NCBI GenBank assembly: GCA_019359235.1
Contig: JAHHHT010000008.1
Location: 62,001 to 126,000 of the forward strand
Length of the DNA: 64,000 nt
Reading direction: 5' to 3'
From: Oscillatoria princeps RMCB-10
GTDB taxonomy: Bacteria > Cyanobacteriota > Cyanobacteriia > Cyanobacteriales > Oscillatoriaceae
In this document: in pieces, positions 30,865 through 41,057 of the stretch
How the letters are laid out: each line of letters begins with the position of its first letter
How positions within the stretch are numbered: the stretch's first letter is position 1
Made by a program: the position numbers and the translations under genes
Notes under the pieces: generated by a model
Database searches by the model: none
The model's input: only the letters and a program-made list of their open reading frames with translations
Told to the model about the DNA's origin: nothing

Positions 30865-33744
30865 TTACGCAACCCTCCCCGCCAGCAGCTGAACAATCGC
30901 ATCCAGCAACTGTGCCGGTGCGAAAGGCTTCGTGAAATAAGCCGTCGCCCCCACAGTACAAGCGTGCCGCCCCGCACTTTCCCGCGTCGTCACAATCACA
31001 ACCGGCAGCTGACTGGTGCTCGGATGGGCGCGAATCTCTGCCAGCAAACCAAACCCATCCATACGCGGCATTTCAATATCCGAAATCACCAAATCAAACC
31101 GCCTCCCCGAATAGTGGAGCTCCTGCAAAGCTTCCTTGCCATCGCGGCACTGCACCACCGCAAACCCCGCCCGACTCAGAAGCAGCTCCAGCGACCGGCG
31201 CACCGCAATCGAGTCATCCACAATTAAAATAGAAGGAGTTGAGTCTGGGGGAAACAATGCTGGCTCAGAAATATTGTCGGCAGGATGAATAAATTCTAAC
31301 TTCCCACTTTTGACCTCCGACTTCTGAGTAGCCGCGCCGCGCCCAACAATTAATTCCCCAAGGTGATTCGGCGACAGCACCGGCACCACCTCGCCGGTCG
31401 CCAGCACCGTACATCCCGCAAGATAAGCCGGCACCGGCACCGTACCGTCAAACGGTTTCAGAACTAATTCCCGCTGCAGGAGCAGCGCGTCAGCAGCCAG
31501 AACCACCGGCTCCCCGCTGACATCGGCAACAATCCCCACCGGCGGCTGCAGAGCCGGTGCTGCCGGCACAATATCCGCACGTTTGTAGGGCAGCAATTCC
31601 ACTAGCGGAAACACCGGCACCAATTGCTCGCGCCAGAGAACCGAACCCGCAGCAGTTAGCGACGATTCCGACAAACTAATCACTTCCAGCACATTAATCG
31701 AAGGAATCGCCAGAGTTTGCTGCCCGCACCGGCAGACTAACAGCGGCAGAACGCTCTGGGTTACAGGAATAGAAATCGCAAACTTCGTCCCCTCCCCCAG
31801 CGCAGTTTCCACCCGCACCTCACCCCGCAGGCGACCGATTTGATGCCGCACAATATCCAGACCGACACCCCGCCCGGAAAGGTCACTCACCCTTGCCGCC
31901 GTGGAAAACCCTGGCGCAAACAGAAACTGGAGAATCTCCCCCTGACTCAATTCTGAATTCTCAACTTTCAGCTGTGAGGCCAGCTTGTCTGCCAGCCCCA
32001 TCTCCACAGCCCGCTGGTAGACTTTTTGGGGGTCAATTCCGCGCCCGTCATCAGCAATAGAAATCACCGCACGATTCCCTGAGACAGCAGCGGACAGCGT
32101 GATGCGGCCCACCTTAGGTTTGCCCAGCGCCTGCCGTTCTGAAGGCAGCTCAATCCCGTGGTCAAACGCATTGCGAAACAGCTGAGTCAAAGGCGCTTGC
32201 AACTGTTCCAAGACCGCCTGATCCACCAGCGTGTCCCTACCTTCCACCACTAACTCGACTTGCTTGTTATATTTCTGATTCAGAGAAAGCAAAGACGCCT
32301 TAAACCTGCCAGCCTGCAGCCCGAACGGCACCAGCCGCGACTCCGTTAAGTCCTCGTGCAAGCTGTTGAGAGAGGCGCGGAGCCGGTCGAGCGTTTCCTT
32401 GAGTTCGCGAGCGATAGCACCCACATCGGAGCGCGTTTCGCGCACTTGCACCAGCACTTCTTCAAACTCTCGCCCGTGGCTGAACCCATTTCCGTTTAAT
32501 TGCTTAGAATTATTTTTCTCCAGAACAGACCGGCTCTCCCGCTCCAGAAGGATTTCCCATTCTGGCGGCACAGCCGAACGTGACACCACAGGGAGTTGGG
32601 CGAAGGCGGGAGCGACCTCAGACGGGTGCCGGTGCTCGAACAGCCACACTCGTTCCAGGATGGGATCGAGCCGCTGGGTGTGTGTTTTCAGGTTCCGGCT
32701 GGCTTGCTCCAACTGGGCCTGATACAGGGCCAGCCGCTCGCAGTAGATGAACAGCTCGCCGACGGTATCGCCGATCCGATCCATAACCGCCACCGGCACC
32801 CGCAAATTCAGCGCCTCCGCTGAAGCTGGGTTTCCCCGGTCAGCCACGACATACTTCAAAAACCGCTCTGGAATCTTCGGCAGGCTCTGTGCTGTCTCCT
32901 GCGCTCCCCCGTTTTCCCCCACTTCCTTTTCGGTGGGCGAAAGTTGGGGCGAGCCCTCAGGGACAGGGGGGGCTGGCACTGACGGCTCACCCTCCAGAAA
33001 CTGCTCGCGCCTCTGCCGCAATTGCGCCAGCGCCGCCGCCGCCAGCCCCTCCAGGGGCCGGTTCGCACCCCCCAGCGCCTCACGCAGCGCAACAGCTTCC
33101 TGTGCCAGCCAAGGCAGAGAAAGGGCTTGCCCGAGCAGCGCGCACTCTTGGGCCAAAGTGGTGAGCGCCTCTTGCAGTCCGCCCGCCTGGTGTTCCTCCC
33201 CAGCCGGTGCCCCAGGAGGGCTCAGCAGCCCCTCCACTCGCTGCAGGCAGTTTTCCAAATCGACTGAGAGCGCCGTCTTGACAAAATCAGGAATTTGTGC
33301 TATGTTTTCAGCTTCTTGTTTCAACCCGACCGTGCCGGTGGGCTGGCTGGTGTTGGGCGCTAGCCCCACCGGCAAACCGGATTGAAACAAATAGATGAGC
33401 AAATCTTCCAGGATGTGAGCCAGCTTGCTGAGAGCCGGCAGCTGCGACATACCGGCACCCCCTTTGAGGGAGTGAGCGGCTCGGATTAAGGCGCTATATT
33501 CCTCCTGCCGGTCGGATAAATCTTCGCCCGCCCGCAACTGCGAAACCCCCTGCTCCAAGACAGCCAAATGCTCCGGAGCCTCTTCGTTTAAAAATAAGGC
33601 GCGGGACTCTCGGGTGATGGCTTCTAATTCTTCAGGAGTGAGTTGGGTGCCGGTTAGATTTGGGTCTTTGGGAAATGTTGAGCTAGGGAGCAAGTTGGAT
33701 TTTGAATTATCTAGAGAGCTGGTTCCTGTTATAGCAGTTTTCAC
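30865..33744 (-). CDS. Hybrid CheA-type histidine kinase with C-terminal receiver (PixL/TaxAY-like)
   Basis: About 959 aa (GTG 33744; a TTG at 33759 is also possible). Domains in order: Hpt (about 45-160) with phospho-His in RAAHSLKGGAGM; dimerisation region; HATPase with FRNAFDHGIELPSERQ, ISIADDGRGIDPQKV and SGRGVGLDIVRHQIG; CheW-like regulatory domain (FAISIPVTQSVLPLLVCRCG); and a receiver (ILIVDDSIAVRRSLELLLSR, DLVISDIEMPRMDGFG, AYFTKPFAPAQLL). It takes the signal from the MCP and drives pilus-based motility or positive/negative phototaxis in related loci. A fused receiver with no free CheY suggests it controls its own output together with the PatA-type regulator. Last gene of the operon. 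Confidence 0.93.
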   Translation of the reverse strand: MKTAITGTSSLDNSKSNLLPSSTFPKDPNLTGTQLTPEELEAITRESRALFLNEEAPEHLAVLEQGVSQLRAGEDLSDRQEEYSALIRAAHSLKGGAGMSQLPALSKLAHILEDLLIYLFQSGLPVGLAPNTSQPTGTVGLKQEAENIAQIPDFVKTALSVDLENCLQRVEGLLSPPGAPAGEEHQAGGLQEALTTLAQECALLGQALSLPWLAQEAVALREALGGANRPLEGLAAAALAQLRQRREQFLEGEPSVPAPPVPEGSPQLSPTEKEVGENGGAQETAQSLPKIPERFLKYVVADRGNPASAEALNLRVPVAVMDRIGDTVGELFIYCERLALYQAQLEQASRNLKTHTQRLDPILERVWLFEHRHPSEVAPAFAQLPVVSRSAVPPEWEILLERESRSVLEKNNSKQLNGNGFSHGREFEEVLVQVRETRSDVGAIARELKETLDRLRASLNSLHEDLTESRLVPFGLQAGRFKASLLSLNQKYNKQVELVVEGRDTLVDQAVLEQLQAPLTQLFRNAFDHGIELPSERQALGKPKVGRITLSAAVSGNRAVISIADDGRGIDPQKVYQRAVEMGLADKLASQLKVENSELSQGEILQFLFAPGFSTAARVSDLSGRGVGLDIVRHQIGRLRGEVRVETALGEGTKFAISIPVTQSVLPLLVCRCGQQTLAIPSINVLEVISLSESSLTAAGSVLWREQLVPVFPLVELLPYKRADIVPAAPALQPPVGIVADVSGEPVVLAADALLLQRELVLKPFDGTVPVPAYLAGCTVLATGEVVPVLSPNHLGELIVGRGAATQKSEVKSGKLEFIHPADNISEPALFPPDSTPSILIVDDSIAVRRSLELLLSRAGFAVVQCRDGKEALQELHYSGRRFDLVISDIEMPRMDGFGLLAEIRAHPSTSQLPVVIVTTRESAGRHACTVGATAYFTKPFAPAQLLDAIVQLLAGRVA

Positions 33745-33962
33745 TCGGGGCGAATACAACTTTTTGTTAGGGCTGTGTCTGGGTATGTGATAGAGCGGTT
33801 CTTGTTGAGTTATGACAAGAGGTTTTCAAATAAACCGCCAGGACGCGCCTGTTAGCCAAGGGAAGACAAGAGAGAGTGCCTCACAAATTATTTAGAAGTC
33901 GCGGGCAATAATTTCTCCCAATTTTTCAATCCAAAATCCACACTCCAAAATCCCAAATTGGT

Positions 33963-36059
33963 TCAGGATTTCTTGTGGTTGAATCGTGGTAACTGGATGG
34001 AAAGGACGCGGGCGGACGCTTGCGCCTGAGACACCGTGCTGGCAGAAATGGATTGCAGCAGCTGGTTAGTTTTGTGGTTCATGCCGGCGAGCCGGCGCAG
34101 GGAAAGTTTGGTTTTGGCCAGCAACTCAGTGCCGGTTTCCACTTGTGCGGTGCTGTCTTCCATCGTTTGCAAGGCTTCCAAGGTGCCCTGCTGAATGGCG
34201 CTCACAAGTTGCTCAATTTCTATCGCTTCCGCCCGGACTCGTTCTGCCAAGCGCTGCACTTCATCGGCGACCAAGTGCAGGGGCGAACGGGCGCTCGACC
34301 CTACTTGGCCCCCTAAGCCTGCGCGGGCAGCGGCAATAGAGACATTAAACGCCAGGAGATTGGTTCTTTCGGAAATGCCGGCGATCGTGCTGACAATTTT
34401 GGCAATTTCCTGCGAGGACTCGGCTTGGCGTTTCACCACACCCTTCGCCCTCGCCAAACTTTCGCGCACCTGAGACACGCTGCTGACCGTTTGATTGATC
34501 GTTTTCTCCCCTTCTTTCGCCGCCATCAGGGCTTGAGAAACGATCGAAGCGGCTTTGAGAGTGGCGCTGGCCACGGACTGCATGGAGCGATTCATTTCTG
34601 CCACTGAATCCAGGGCTGTGGCGAGGGATTCGGCTTGCCAGTCGGGGGAGAGTTTTTCCGCCTCCTGGCTGCTGCTGCCGGCTTGCGATCCGAGCTCGAA
34701 TGCAGCGGTGTGCACTCGGGTGACAATCTCGCGCAATATCTCAATAGTGGCGCTAAAGGAGTCCGCGATCTCGCCTGGAGAGCCGGAGAGGCTTCTCACC
34801 GGCAGCTCGCCGTGTCCGGCACCGGCGATGTCTCGCAACAGCTGGCTGACTTCTTGCTGCAGCCGCTCTTTTTCTCTCAGGTAGAGCGCCGCTTCCGCTT
34901 GGCGCAAGCGGGTTTGTTCTTCGAGGGCGGCTGTTGAGTAGCTCAGCTCGTCGCACAGCTCGCTGAGCGCCACCGCCAGATCCCCGCACTCATCGCCGCC
35001 TTTCCAGAGCGCGGCGGCGCTGCGCAGGGTCTCGCGCCCCGCTGCGCTGTCGCCTGCGGCGAGCTGCTGGGCGGATTTGTGCAAGTGTTCCACCGGCTCG
35101 GCAATCGCCTTAACCAGGAGTCGGGCCAGCAGCAGCTCTGCAGCCAGCACCAGAAGCGCCACCCCCAGCAGCGCGGCTAAACTTCTCACCAAAACAGCGT
35201 TCATTTCGCTGCAGCCACTGCCCACCACCAGCACCGGCGTTGGGGCACCGGCAGCCTCAGGTAGGGCCACAGCCGCCACCGCATAGGGGCGGCCTTCAAT
35301 GCTGGCCCAGTCCGTGACGGTTTCCCCGTTGGCTGCTGCGGCTTTGTTGAGCAAGTTCTGATTCGGGAGGGAGATTCCAGAGCGGATGGTGCCTCTCACC
35401 TCCTCTCGGGAGCTCGCCAAGATAAACTCACCCGTCCCGTCGCGCCGGTAAACTGCCGTGTAGCTGCCGGCACCAGCGGCTGCAGCACCGGCTTCGGGCT
35501 GGACTTTGGAACTATTCTCTCCTGAAATCACCTCCGCCACAAGCTTTTGGCTGGCGGGATCTCGTGCGAGCGCATAAGCCCGAGCCTCTACTTGGCGCAG
35601 CACCTGCTGCTGAGTGCCGGATTGGAAAACCCAGTAGCTCGCCCCCACCAGCAAGGGCAGCGAAACCAGTTTTGCTCCCAGCAACACCCAGAGCAGCTTG
35701 CGGCGAACCGGCAGGCGGGCGAACCACTGCCACAATACATGGGGGGTGGGGGGCTGGGGACGGGGGGCTGGGGATTTTCCTGGAAGCGAGCGGTTGAGCT
35801 GCCCGTTGCCCCCCAGCCAGCTTGCCGGCGAGCTGCGGGATTCTGCTTTCAACCGACCCGCAAACACGCCTCCCGGGTCAGCTGCTACGATTTCCTGGTA
35901 AAGCCTCCTGGCCTCGCTGGTTTCGGCCCGCTGGGTGAGAGCCTCTGCCAGACGCATTTTTGCCACCCAGTCGGTTGGGTCGCGGTCTGCTCGATCTTTC
36001 AACATTTCAATCTCTTCCAGGAGCTGTGCGGGACAGTGGCCATTTTGGGTGCTTGTCAT
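33963..36059 (-). CDS. Methyl-accepting chemotaxis protein with TPR-like N-terminus
   Basis: 698 aa. An N-terminal TPR-like part (about 1-65: DPTDWVAKMRLAEALTQRAE, ARRLYQEIVAADPGG) precedes a membrane span (LLWVLLGAKLVSLPLLVGAS) and an extracytoplasmic sensor with RRDGTGEFILASS, then a second span (ALLGVALLVLAAELLLARLL), HAMP and a long coiled-coil signalling domain with the hairpin region ISERTNLLAFNVSIAAARAG. It lacks a PixJ-style GAF/bilin domain, so the stimulus is more likely chemical or redox than light (inference). ATG 36059 follows a TTG alternative. Confidence 0.92.
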   Translation of the reverse strand: MTSTQNGHCPAQLLEEIEMLKDRADRDPTDWVAKMRLAEALTQRAETSEARRLYQEIVAADPGGVFAGRLKAESRSSPASWLGGNGQLNRSLPGKSPAPRPQPPTPHVLWQWFARLPVRRKLLWVLLGAKLVSLPLLVGASYWVFQSGTQQQVLRQVEARAYALARDPASQKLVAEVISGENSSKVQPEAGAAAAGAGSYTAVYRRDGTGEFILASSREEVRGTIRSGISLPNQNLLNKAAAANGETVTDWASIEGRPYAVAAVALPEAAGAPTPVLVVGSGCSEMNAVLVRSLAALLGVALLVLAAELLLARLLVKAIAEPVEHLHKSAQQLAAGDSAAGRETLRSAAALWKGGDECGDLAVALSELCDELSYSTAALEEQTRLRQAEAALYLREKERLQQEVSQLLRDIAGAGHGELPVRSLSGSPGEIADSFSATIEILREIVTRVHTAAFELGSQAGSSSQEAEKLSPDWQAESLATALDSVAEMNRSMQSVASATLKAASIVSQALMAAKEGEKTINQTVSSVSQVRESLARAKGVVKRQAESSQEIAKIVSTIAGISERTNLLAFNVSIAAARAGLGGQVGSSARSPLHLVADEVQRLAERVRAEAIEIEQLVSAIQQGTLEALQTMEDSTAQVETGTELLAKTKLSLRRLAGMNHKTNQLLQSISASTVSQAQASARVLSIQLPRFNHKKS

Positions 36060-36134
36060 CTTAATTTTCAAGTCTTGCTAATTTATAATTTTTGATGGTT
36101 TATTGGTTGTTTATTGCCGAACTGCGGGGGGCCT

Positions 36135-36167
36135 AGAAACCCGGTTTCTTTAAGAAACCGGGTTTCT
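36135..36167. repeat. Palindromic repeat AGAAACCCGGTTTCTT...AAGAAACCGGGTTTCT
   Basis: Same family as 19056-19088 and 41058-41090. It lies between the MCP and CheW genes of one operon, so it must be read through. Confidence 0.8.
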
Positions 36168-36334
36168 CCACTTGCTGGCCATCTCAGATTTAATTTTATT
36201 TCTTTACTTACCTGTTTATTTGATAGTGCTTAAGAAGCCGTGATCTGATGAACCGCAGAGGCACAGAGGCGCAGAGGGAGGATAAGAAGAGATTTTGTTA
36301 GGGTTGGCCATGATTGCTTGTTTAGCGCTACCGT

Positions 36335-36832
36335 TTATTTTTCTACTATACGGAGCGCCGCAAAAACCGCTGACACATTCAGCACGGCCACTGATAATTG
36401 CTCAATTTCAGTCATGCCAGATAAAAATGAGCTAAAGGCCGGTGAAAAGCTGGCCGGTATCGGTTTAAACTCCGCTGGGTTGAGGGGCACAACTCCCTTG
36501 AGGGCGGACACCGCACAGGCGAGTCGGGGTGCGGCACCAGAAGTTGGGGCAGAAGCTGGGTTGCCGGTGAGTACCGCCAGCGTTAATTGCTCCCGCGAGC
36601 GATACCGCAGGGGGGACGGTGCCAGACACAGCACATCGCTGAGTAAATCTGCCAATTCTACCACCCACAGCAGCTGTCCGCGCTGATTGACCACGCCTAA
36701 GAGCGCAGATGCTACCCCCGGAATGGGACAGATGTCGCTTCGAGGTACGGTCATCACCTCTGCAACATTCTCTACAGGCAGCGCTAACCTCACGGATTGC
36801 CGTAACTGGATGTAAAAGTAGTCTTTTAGCAT
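36335..36832 (-). CDS. CheW-like adaptor protein
   Basis: 165 aa from ATG 36832. CheW features: FYIQLRQSVRLALPVENVAE, VPRSDICPIPGVASALLGVV, NQRGQLLWVVELADLL. It links the MCP to the CheA kinase. The insertion with PASAPTSGAAPRLACAV is longer than in enteric CheW. It follows the PatA-type gene by 49 bp and precedes the MCP; the order equals pixG-(pixH)-pixI-pixJ-pixL without pixH. Confidence 0.88.
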   Translation of the reverse strand: MLKDYFYIQLRQSVRLALPVENVAEVMTVPRSDICPIPGVASALLGVVNQRGQLLWVVELADLLSDVLCLAPSPLRYRSREQLTLAVLTGNPASAPTSGAAPRLACAVSALKGVVPLNPAEFKPIPASFSPAFSSFLSGMTEIEQLSVAVLNVSAVFAALRIVEK

Positions 36833-36881
36833 CGCTTTGTGCGGCTTTGGGGATCGAGAGAGCTGGTTACAGGCCCACTGT

Positions 36882-38042
36882 TCAAGCGCCGGCACAGGTT
36901 TTTTGCACCTCCTTGCCGGCTGGGTGCAGGCTGTCCTCAATGACGGCTACCAGTTGCTGCGCCTGAAATGGTTTGGTCAGGTAGTCTGTCGCCCCTACCA
37001 TACGCGCCCGCAATTTGTCAACTATGCCGTCTCGCCCCGTTAGCATGACGATCGGGATTTCCTGCAGCTGTTCTGACTGGCGCAGCATCCGGCAGAGTTC
37101 GTAGCCGTTGATTTCTGGCATGTTGATATCGAGCAGTATCAGTGCCGGCTTGTATCTGGCTAGCGCCGTGAGCGCGATGGCTGGCTCTGTTAGCCCCAAG
37201 ACTCGGTAGCCAGATGCCTCCAGGATCAGCTTGACGTTCCGCTGTGCCGTTTTGCTGTCATCAATGCAGGCCACAATCGGTCGCCGGTCGGTCGGCGGCT
37301 CGTGATAGGGGTTGATGCCAAGGGCTCCCGCCCGCACCGCCGGCTGCAACACTGTAGCTAAGCCTAAGGTATCGGTTTTTAACTGGTAGGAGGCTTGATA
37401 AATGGAAACATTCTGAGTCAGGAGTTTGAGCAGCGATTTGATGAATGTGACGTCCCGGACTTGCTGCCAAAGGAGTTTGGGCAGCCGGTCAATATCCTTA
37501 ATAAAAGGTCGCTGAAAAGGAGAGCTGATTTCAGGGCGCAGCCGCACCCACTCTCCGATGAAGGCTCTCGCCGGCAAGATTGTCTGCTTGAGCGGCACTG
37601 ACATCAGTAACGGATCGAGCCCCAATGTTTTCTCAAACTGCAGCGCTGCTTGAGGCAAGGCTAGTAATTGCGTGAAGGCTTCCTGTGTTAGCCAGAACAG
37701 CAGCTTGCGCACCTGTGGCAGCGACAGTTGCCCCGCCTGCCAGTAATGGCAAACCGCCTCGTAATCTGACTGAAATTCTTTTTCGGGCAGCGGTTGCAGC
37801 TCTGGATAGTACCACTGGAGCAAATACGCAAGCCGCTCCCGCTGTCCCATGCCGCTGGTGGCAAAATGCACCTGTCCGTTGCCGGCATAAACCCGCCAAA
37901 AGATAGAGCTGTCGTTGGGATCGCCAATCGTCAGGCGTCCCGAAATTTTTTTGGCCACAATGTTCTGCAAAGCCTTGGCCGGTGAGGCCACAAGCTTTAC
38001 TGGTGGCGTGGTATTGGTTTCTCTTATGCTAGTAGAAGTCAT
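36882..38042 (-). CDS. PatA-type response regulator (PATAN + receiver)
   Basis: 386 aa. The PATAN N-terminal region (about 15-240: ALQNIVAKKISGRLTIGDPN, WRVYAGNGQVHFATSGMGQR, LLQWYYPELQPLP) is specific to cyanobacteria. The receiver (about 255-375) has IVACIDDSKTAQRNVKLILE, the phospho-Asp in ALILLDINMPEINGYELC, and Lys in YLTKPFQAQQL. In PixG/PatA-like systems such proteins set direction in phototaxis or developmental patterning. It is the first gene of the operon. Confidence 0.92.
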   Translation of the reverse strand: MTSTSIRETNTTPPVKLVASPAKALQNIVAKKISGRLTIGDPNDSSIFWRVYAGNGQVHFATSGMGQRERLAYLLQWYYPELQPLPEKEFQSDYEAVCHYWQAGQLSLPQVRKLLFWLTQEAFTQLLALPQAALQFEKTLGLDPLLMSVPLKQTILPARAFIGEWVRLRPEISSPFQRPFIKDIDRLPKLLWQQVRDVTFIKSLLKLLTQNVSIYQASYQLKTDTLGLATVLQPAVRAGALGINPYHEPPTDRRPIVACIDDSKTAQRNVKLILEASGYRVLGLTEPAIALTALARYKPALILLDINMPEINGYELCRMLRQSEQLQEIPIVMLTGRDGIVDKLRARMVGATDYLTKPFQAQQLVAVIEDSLHPAGKEVQKTCAGA

Positions 38043-38968
38043 AGCGAAGGCTTAAGTGGTTTGATATGAGTGTCAGTTTTCGGGGTGAGGACGGAAGGGA
38101 TGACTGTCCCCGTTCGGGAACTTTTTGATTTGTTCTGCGTCTCATCTGCGTTAGCTCTCTACAGCAACCCACCCCGATAATTTCAACGCACCCTTTTGGC
38201 CAATAGCTCCCTTTAACAGGTTGGCTTTAAACAGCGTTCGCGCTCAGCAATTGTCTCCCGGCTAGGAACCGCGCAATCCTGAATCGCTCACTTCCTGTAA
38301 TTGTTTCTTTAGATTCCGCTCCTTTTACTGTAAGGGAGAATGCCTGATAAAACTTTATGAAAATTTAAACTTTCCCTCCTGCCAACTGGCCGGTGAATGG
38401 TTAATAATATAGCCCCCTCTCAGAGCTTTTTGTGTAATTTTGATTACCAAACGCCCCCTGGATTTTGAGCTTAATAGGGTTAAAGGACTGAGCGGTTTCA
38501 TTCCAAGTTTTAACTCCCCTTATTTTTTAGGTGCGGTGCGGGAATTACGGTCACGATCTGTTTCGATGCGTTAGGTCATATCAGCCGCGAATAAGATATG
38601 GAAAAACCGGATAAAACCCTGATAAAAATTTCCTGCTCCAGCGCTAATGGCCGCCCTGTGAGCCGTTTTCTCTGCATTATTAAAATCTTAACGGTCAGCC
38701 CTGAATACTACATCCGTGTAAATGAATAAATTATTCAGTATGGCGGCATACGTGAAAATACGGATAAAAATTTCCGTGTAATTGCGTAAGCAGGCGCGGA
38801 TCTGGCTGATGGGTTAGGGGTTGGGGGCTGGGTTTTGGGGGTTAGGGGTTAGGGGTTAGGGGAAAGCCAATGCCCCATGCGCCATGCCCCATGCCCCACT
38901 CCCGCGAGCGTCCCGTGCAGTGTGTCACTCTGTTATTGTGGGTTGTTACGAGCGGATGCTATTGAGCC
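38043..38968. other. Divergent gap between chemotaxis operon and glutathione reductase
   Basis: About 925 bp. It must hold the promoters of both units. AT-rich parts near 38340-38420 and 38680-38780 are candidates; ATTACGGTCACGATC and similar words give no known operator. The right end contains the G-rich array. No coding region found. Confidence 0.4.
38811..38899. repeat. G-rich GGGGTTA array followed by ATGCCCC heptamers
   Basis: Four or more GGGTTAGGGG-type tracts (38811-38863), then ATGCCCC/ATGCGCC units (38870-38899), 70-150 bp before the glutathione reductase start. The same pair of motifs, in the other orientation, lies at 19912-20018. Confidence 0.8.
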
Positions 38969-40312
38969 ATGACATACGATTACGACCTGTTTGCCATCGG
39001 TGCGGGTTCTGGGGGGCTGGCTGCGGCCAAGCGGGCGGCATCATACGGAGCCAAGGTGGCCATCGCGGAAGGGGATTTGGTGGGCGGAACCTGCGTGATT
39101 CGCGGCTGCGTGCCCAAAAAACTGATGGTCTACGCCTCGGCTTTCTCTGGGCTGTACCAGAACGCCACCGGCTACGGATGGAGCGAAGTCCAACCCAGCT
39201 TTGACTGGACGCGGCTGGTGGAAACGGTGGACAAAGAAGTCCGGCGTCTGAGCCACCTGCATGTCGGGTGGCTGGAAAAAGCCGGTGTGGAGCTGATTCG
39301 GGGGAGCGCCCGCTTTGCTGACGCTCACACGCTGGAAGTGGGCTACCGCAAAATCACCGCTGACAAAATCTTGATTGCTGTGGGCGGGGAAGCCCTCAAG
39401 CCGGATATTCCCGGGATTGAACACGCTATCACCTCCCGCGAGATGTTCCTGCTCAAAGAACAGCCGAAACGCATGGCCATTATTGGCAGCGGCTATATTA
39501 GCGTGGAATTCGCCGGCATTATGAACGGACTGGGCACGAATGTCAGCCAAATCATCCGCCGCGACTTGATTTTGAAAGGATTTGACGAAGATATCCGCAC
39601 CGGCGTCGGGGAAGGAATGGCCAAGCACGGGATTCAATTTTTGACCGAGACGACTGTGGCCAAAATTGAAAAGGTGCCAGATGGGTTGCAGCTGACGCTC
39701 TCTGGAAAGAACGCCGGAACGCTGACTGTGGATGCGGTTCTGTGCGCCATCGGTCGCAAGCCCAATTTAGGGGGGCTGGGTTTGGAAAATGCCGGTGTTG
39801 AGGTTGCAGGTTCGGCTATCGCAGTCAAGCCCGACAGCAGCACCAGCCAGCCCAATATCTATGCTGTGGGTGACTGCACCAACCGGCTCAACCTGACGCC
39901 GGTGGCGATTGCCGAAGGTCGCGCCTTTGCCGATACGGTGTTTGGCCACACCCCCCGCCACATCAGTTATAAAAATGTGCCCTCAGCGGTGTTTTCCCAG
40001 CCGGAAGCCGCCTCCGTCGGCATCACGGAAGCGAAAGCCCGCGAGCTGCTCGGCGATGGAGTGAAAATCTATCGCGCCCGCTTCCGCCCCATGTTCTACA
40101 GCCTCACGGATGCGGATGAGAAAACTACGGTCAAGTTAGTCGTTGACAAAACTACCGACCGCGTGCTAGGAGCGCACATGGTGGGCAAAGATGCCGCTGA
40201 GATTATTCAGGGAATCGCGATTGCGGTGAATATGGGAGCCACCAAGAAGGACTTTGACGCCACGGTTGCCCTTCACCCAACAGTCGCAGAGGAGTTTGTC
40301 ACGCTGCGCTAA
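38969..40312 (+). CDS. gor: Glutathione-disulfide reductase
   Basis: 447 aa. It reduces GSSG with NADPH through FAD and a redox disulfide. FAD site: DYDLFAIGAGSGGLAAAKRA; disulfide motif GGTCVIRGCVPKKLMVYASA (CxxxxC); NAD(P) site MAIIGSGYISVEFAGIMNGL; second FAD site NIYAVGDCTNRLNLTPVAIA; C-terminal interface with catalytic His in VALHPTVAEEFVTL. Normal length for the cyanobacterial enzyme. Confidence 0.95.
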   Translation: MTYDYDLFAIGAGSGGLAAAKRAASYGAKVAIAEGDLVGGTCVIRGCVPKKLMVYASAFSGLYQNATGYGWSEVQPSFDWTRLVETVDKEVRRLSHLHVGWLEKAGVELIRGSARFADAHTLEVGYRKITADKILIAVGGEALKPDIPGIEHAITSREMFLLKEQPKRMAIIGSGYISVEFAGIMNGLGTNVSQIIRRDLILKGFDEDIRTGVGEGMAKHGIQFLTETTVAKIEKVPDGLQLTLSGKNAGTLTVDAVLCAIGRKPNLGGLGLENAGVEVAGSAIAVKPDSSTSQPNIYAVGDCTNRLNLTPVAIAEGRAFADTVFGHTPRHISYKNVPSAVFSQPEAASVGITEAKARELLGDGVKIYRARFRPMFYSLTDADEKTTVKLVVDKTTDRVLGAHMVGKDAAEIIQGIAIAVNMGATKKDFDATVALHPTVAEEFVTLR

Positions 40313-40518
40313 GGGGAGTTCTGGATCTCTGGAGCTTCTGGCGCTGTTGCGGGAGCGGGTTTATAAATATCCTCGGCTTCGAGCGAGAGATTCAAGCGTG
40401 AACCCGCCCCTGCGGGGAGAAGTTTTCTTCCTTCTTCCTTCTTCTTTGTTCGTTTTTGCTTGCATAATAGTTAGGGGCACAGGCTGCCGCACACCCCTCA
40501 CATCTGGAGCGCACTTGT

Positions 40519-40986
40519 ATGAATGAATCACCTGTCAACCAGTTACTTGAAGACCTGAAAAAGCCTGATGAAGCAGTTCGCAACCGGGCAACTCAGGAAC
40601 TCTGGCGCATTTGGTTTCACCAAAAGGGGGTCTATGGGCTGGAACTGATTCAGCGCTCTCAGATTTTGCTGGAGGCTGGGGAAGTGGCCGAAGCTGAAGC
40701 TGCGCTCACAGAACTGATCAATGACCAGCCTGATTTCGCGGAAGCCTGGAACAGACGCGCTGTCCTCTACTACACTCTGGGGCAGTACAAAAAAGCTATC
40801 GCAGACTGCGAAACGGTTATCAAGCTCAACCCGGTTCATTTTGGCGCACTGCACGGTCTGGGTTTGTGCTGTGCCGCAATCAGTGACTACAGGGCGGCTA
40901 TCCAAGCTTTTCGCAAAGCTCTGGAAATTCAGCCCTACGCCCTGGTCAATCAGCGGTTGATTCTGGAATGCACGGCTCGCCTGTAG
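40519..40986 (+). CDS. Tetratricopeptide repeat protein
   Basis: 155 aa. The N-terminal third (LLEDLKKPDEAVRNRATQEL) is HEAT-like; three TPR units follow from about residue 40 (LLEAGEVAEAEAALTELIND; AEAWNRRAVLYYTLGQYKKA; GLGLCCAAISDYRAAIQAFR). Soluble, a probable scaffold; partner unknown. Confidence 0.85.
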   Translation: MNESPVNQLLEDLKKPDEAVRNRATQELWRIWFHQKGVYGLELIQRSQILLEAGEVAEAEAALTELINDQPDFAEAWNRRAVLYYTLGQYKKAIADCETVIKLNPVHFGALHGLGLCCAAISDYRAAIQAFRKALEIQPYALVNQRLILECTARL

Positions 40987-41057
40987 CCGGTCGGGAGCAT
41001 TTCACTCGGGCGAAAATCCTGTGGCGGGTTCAGATAGAGAAACCTTCCCAGAGAGCG

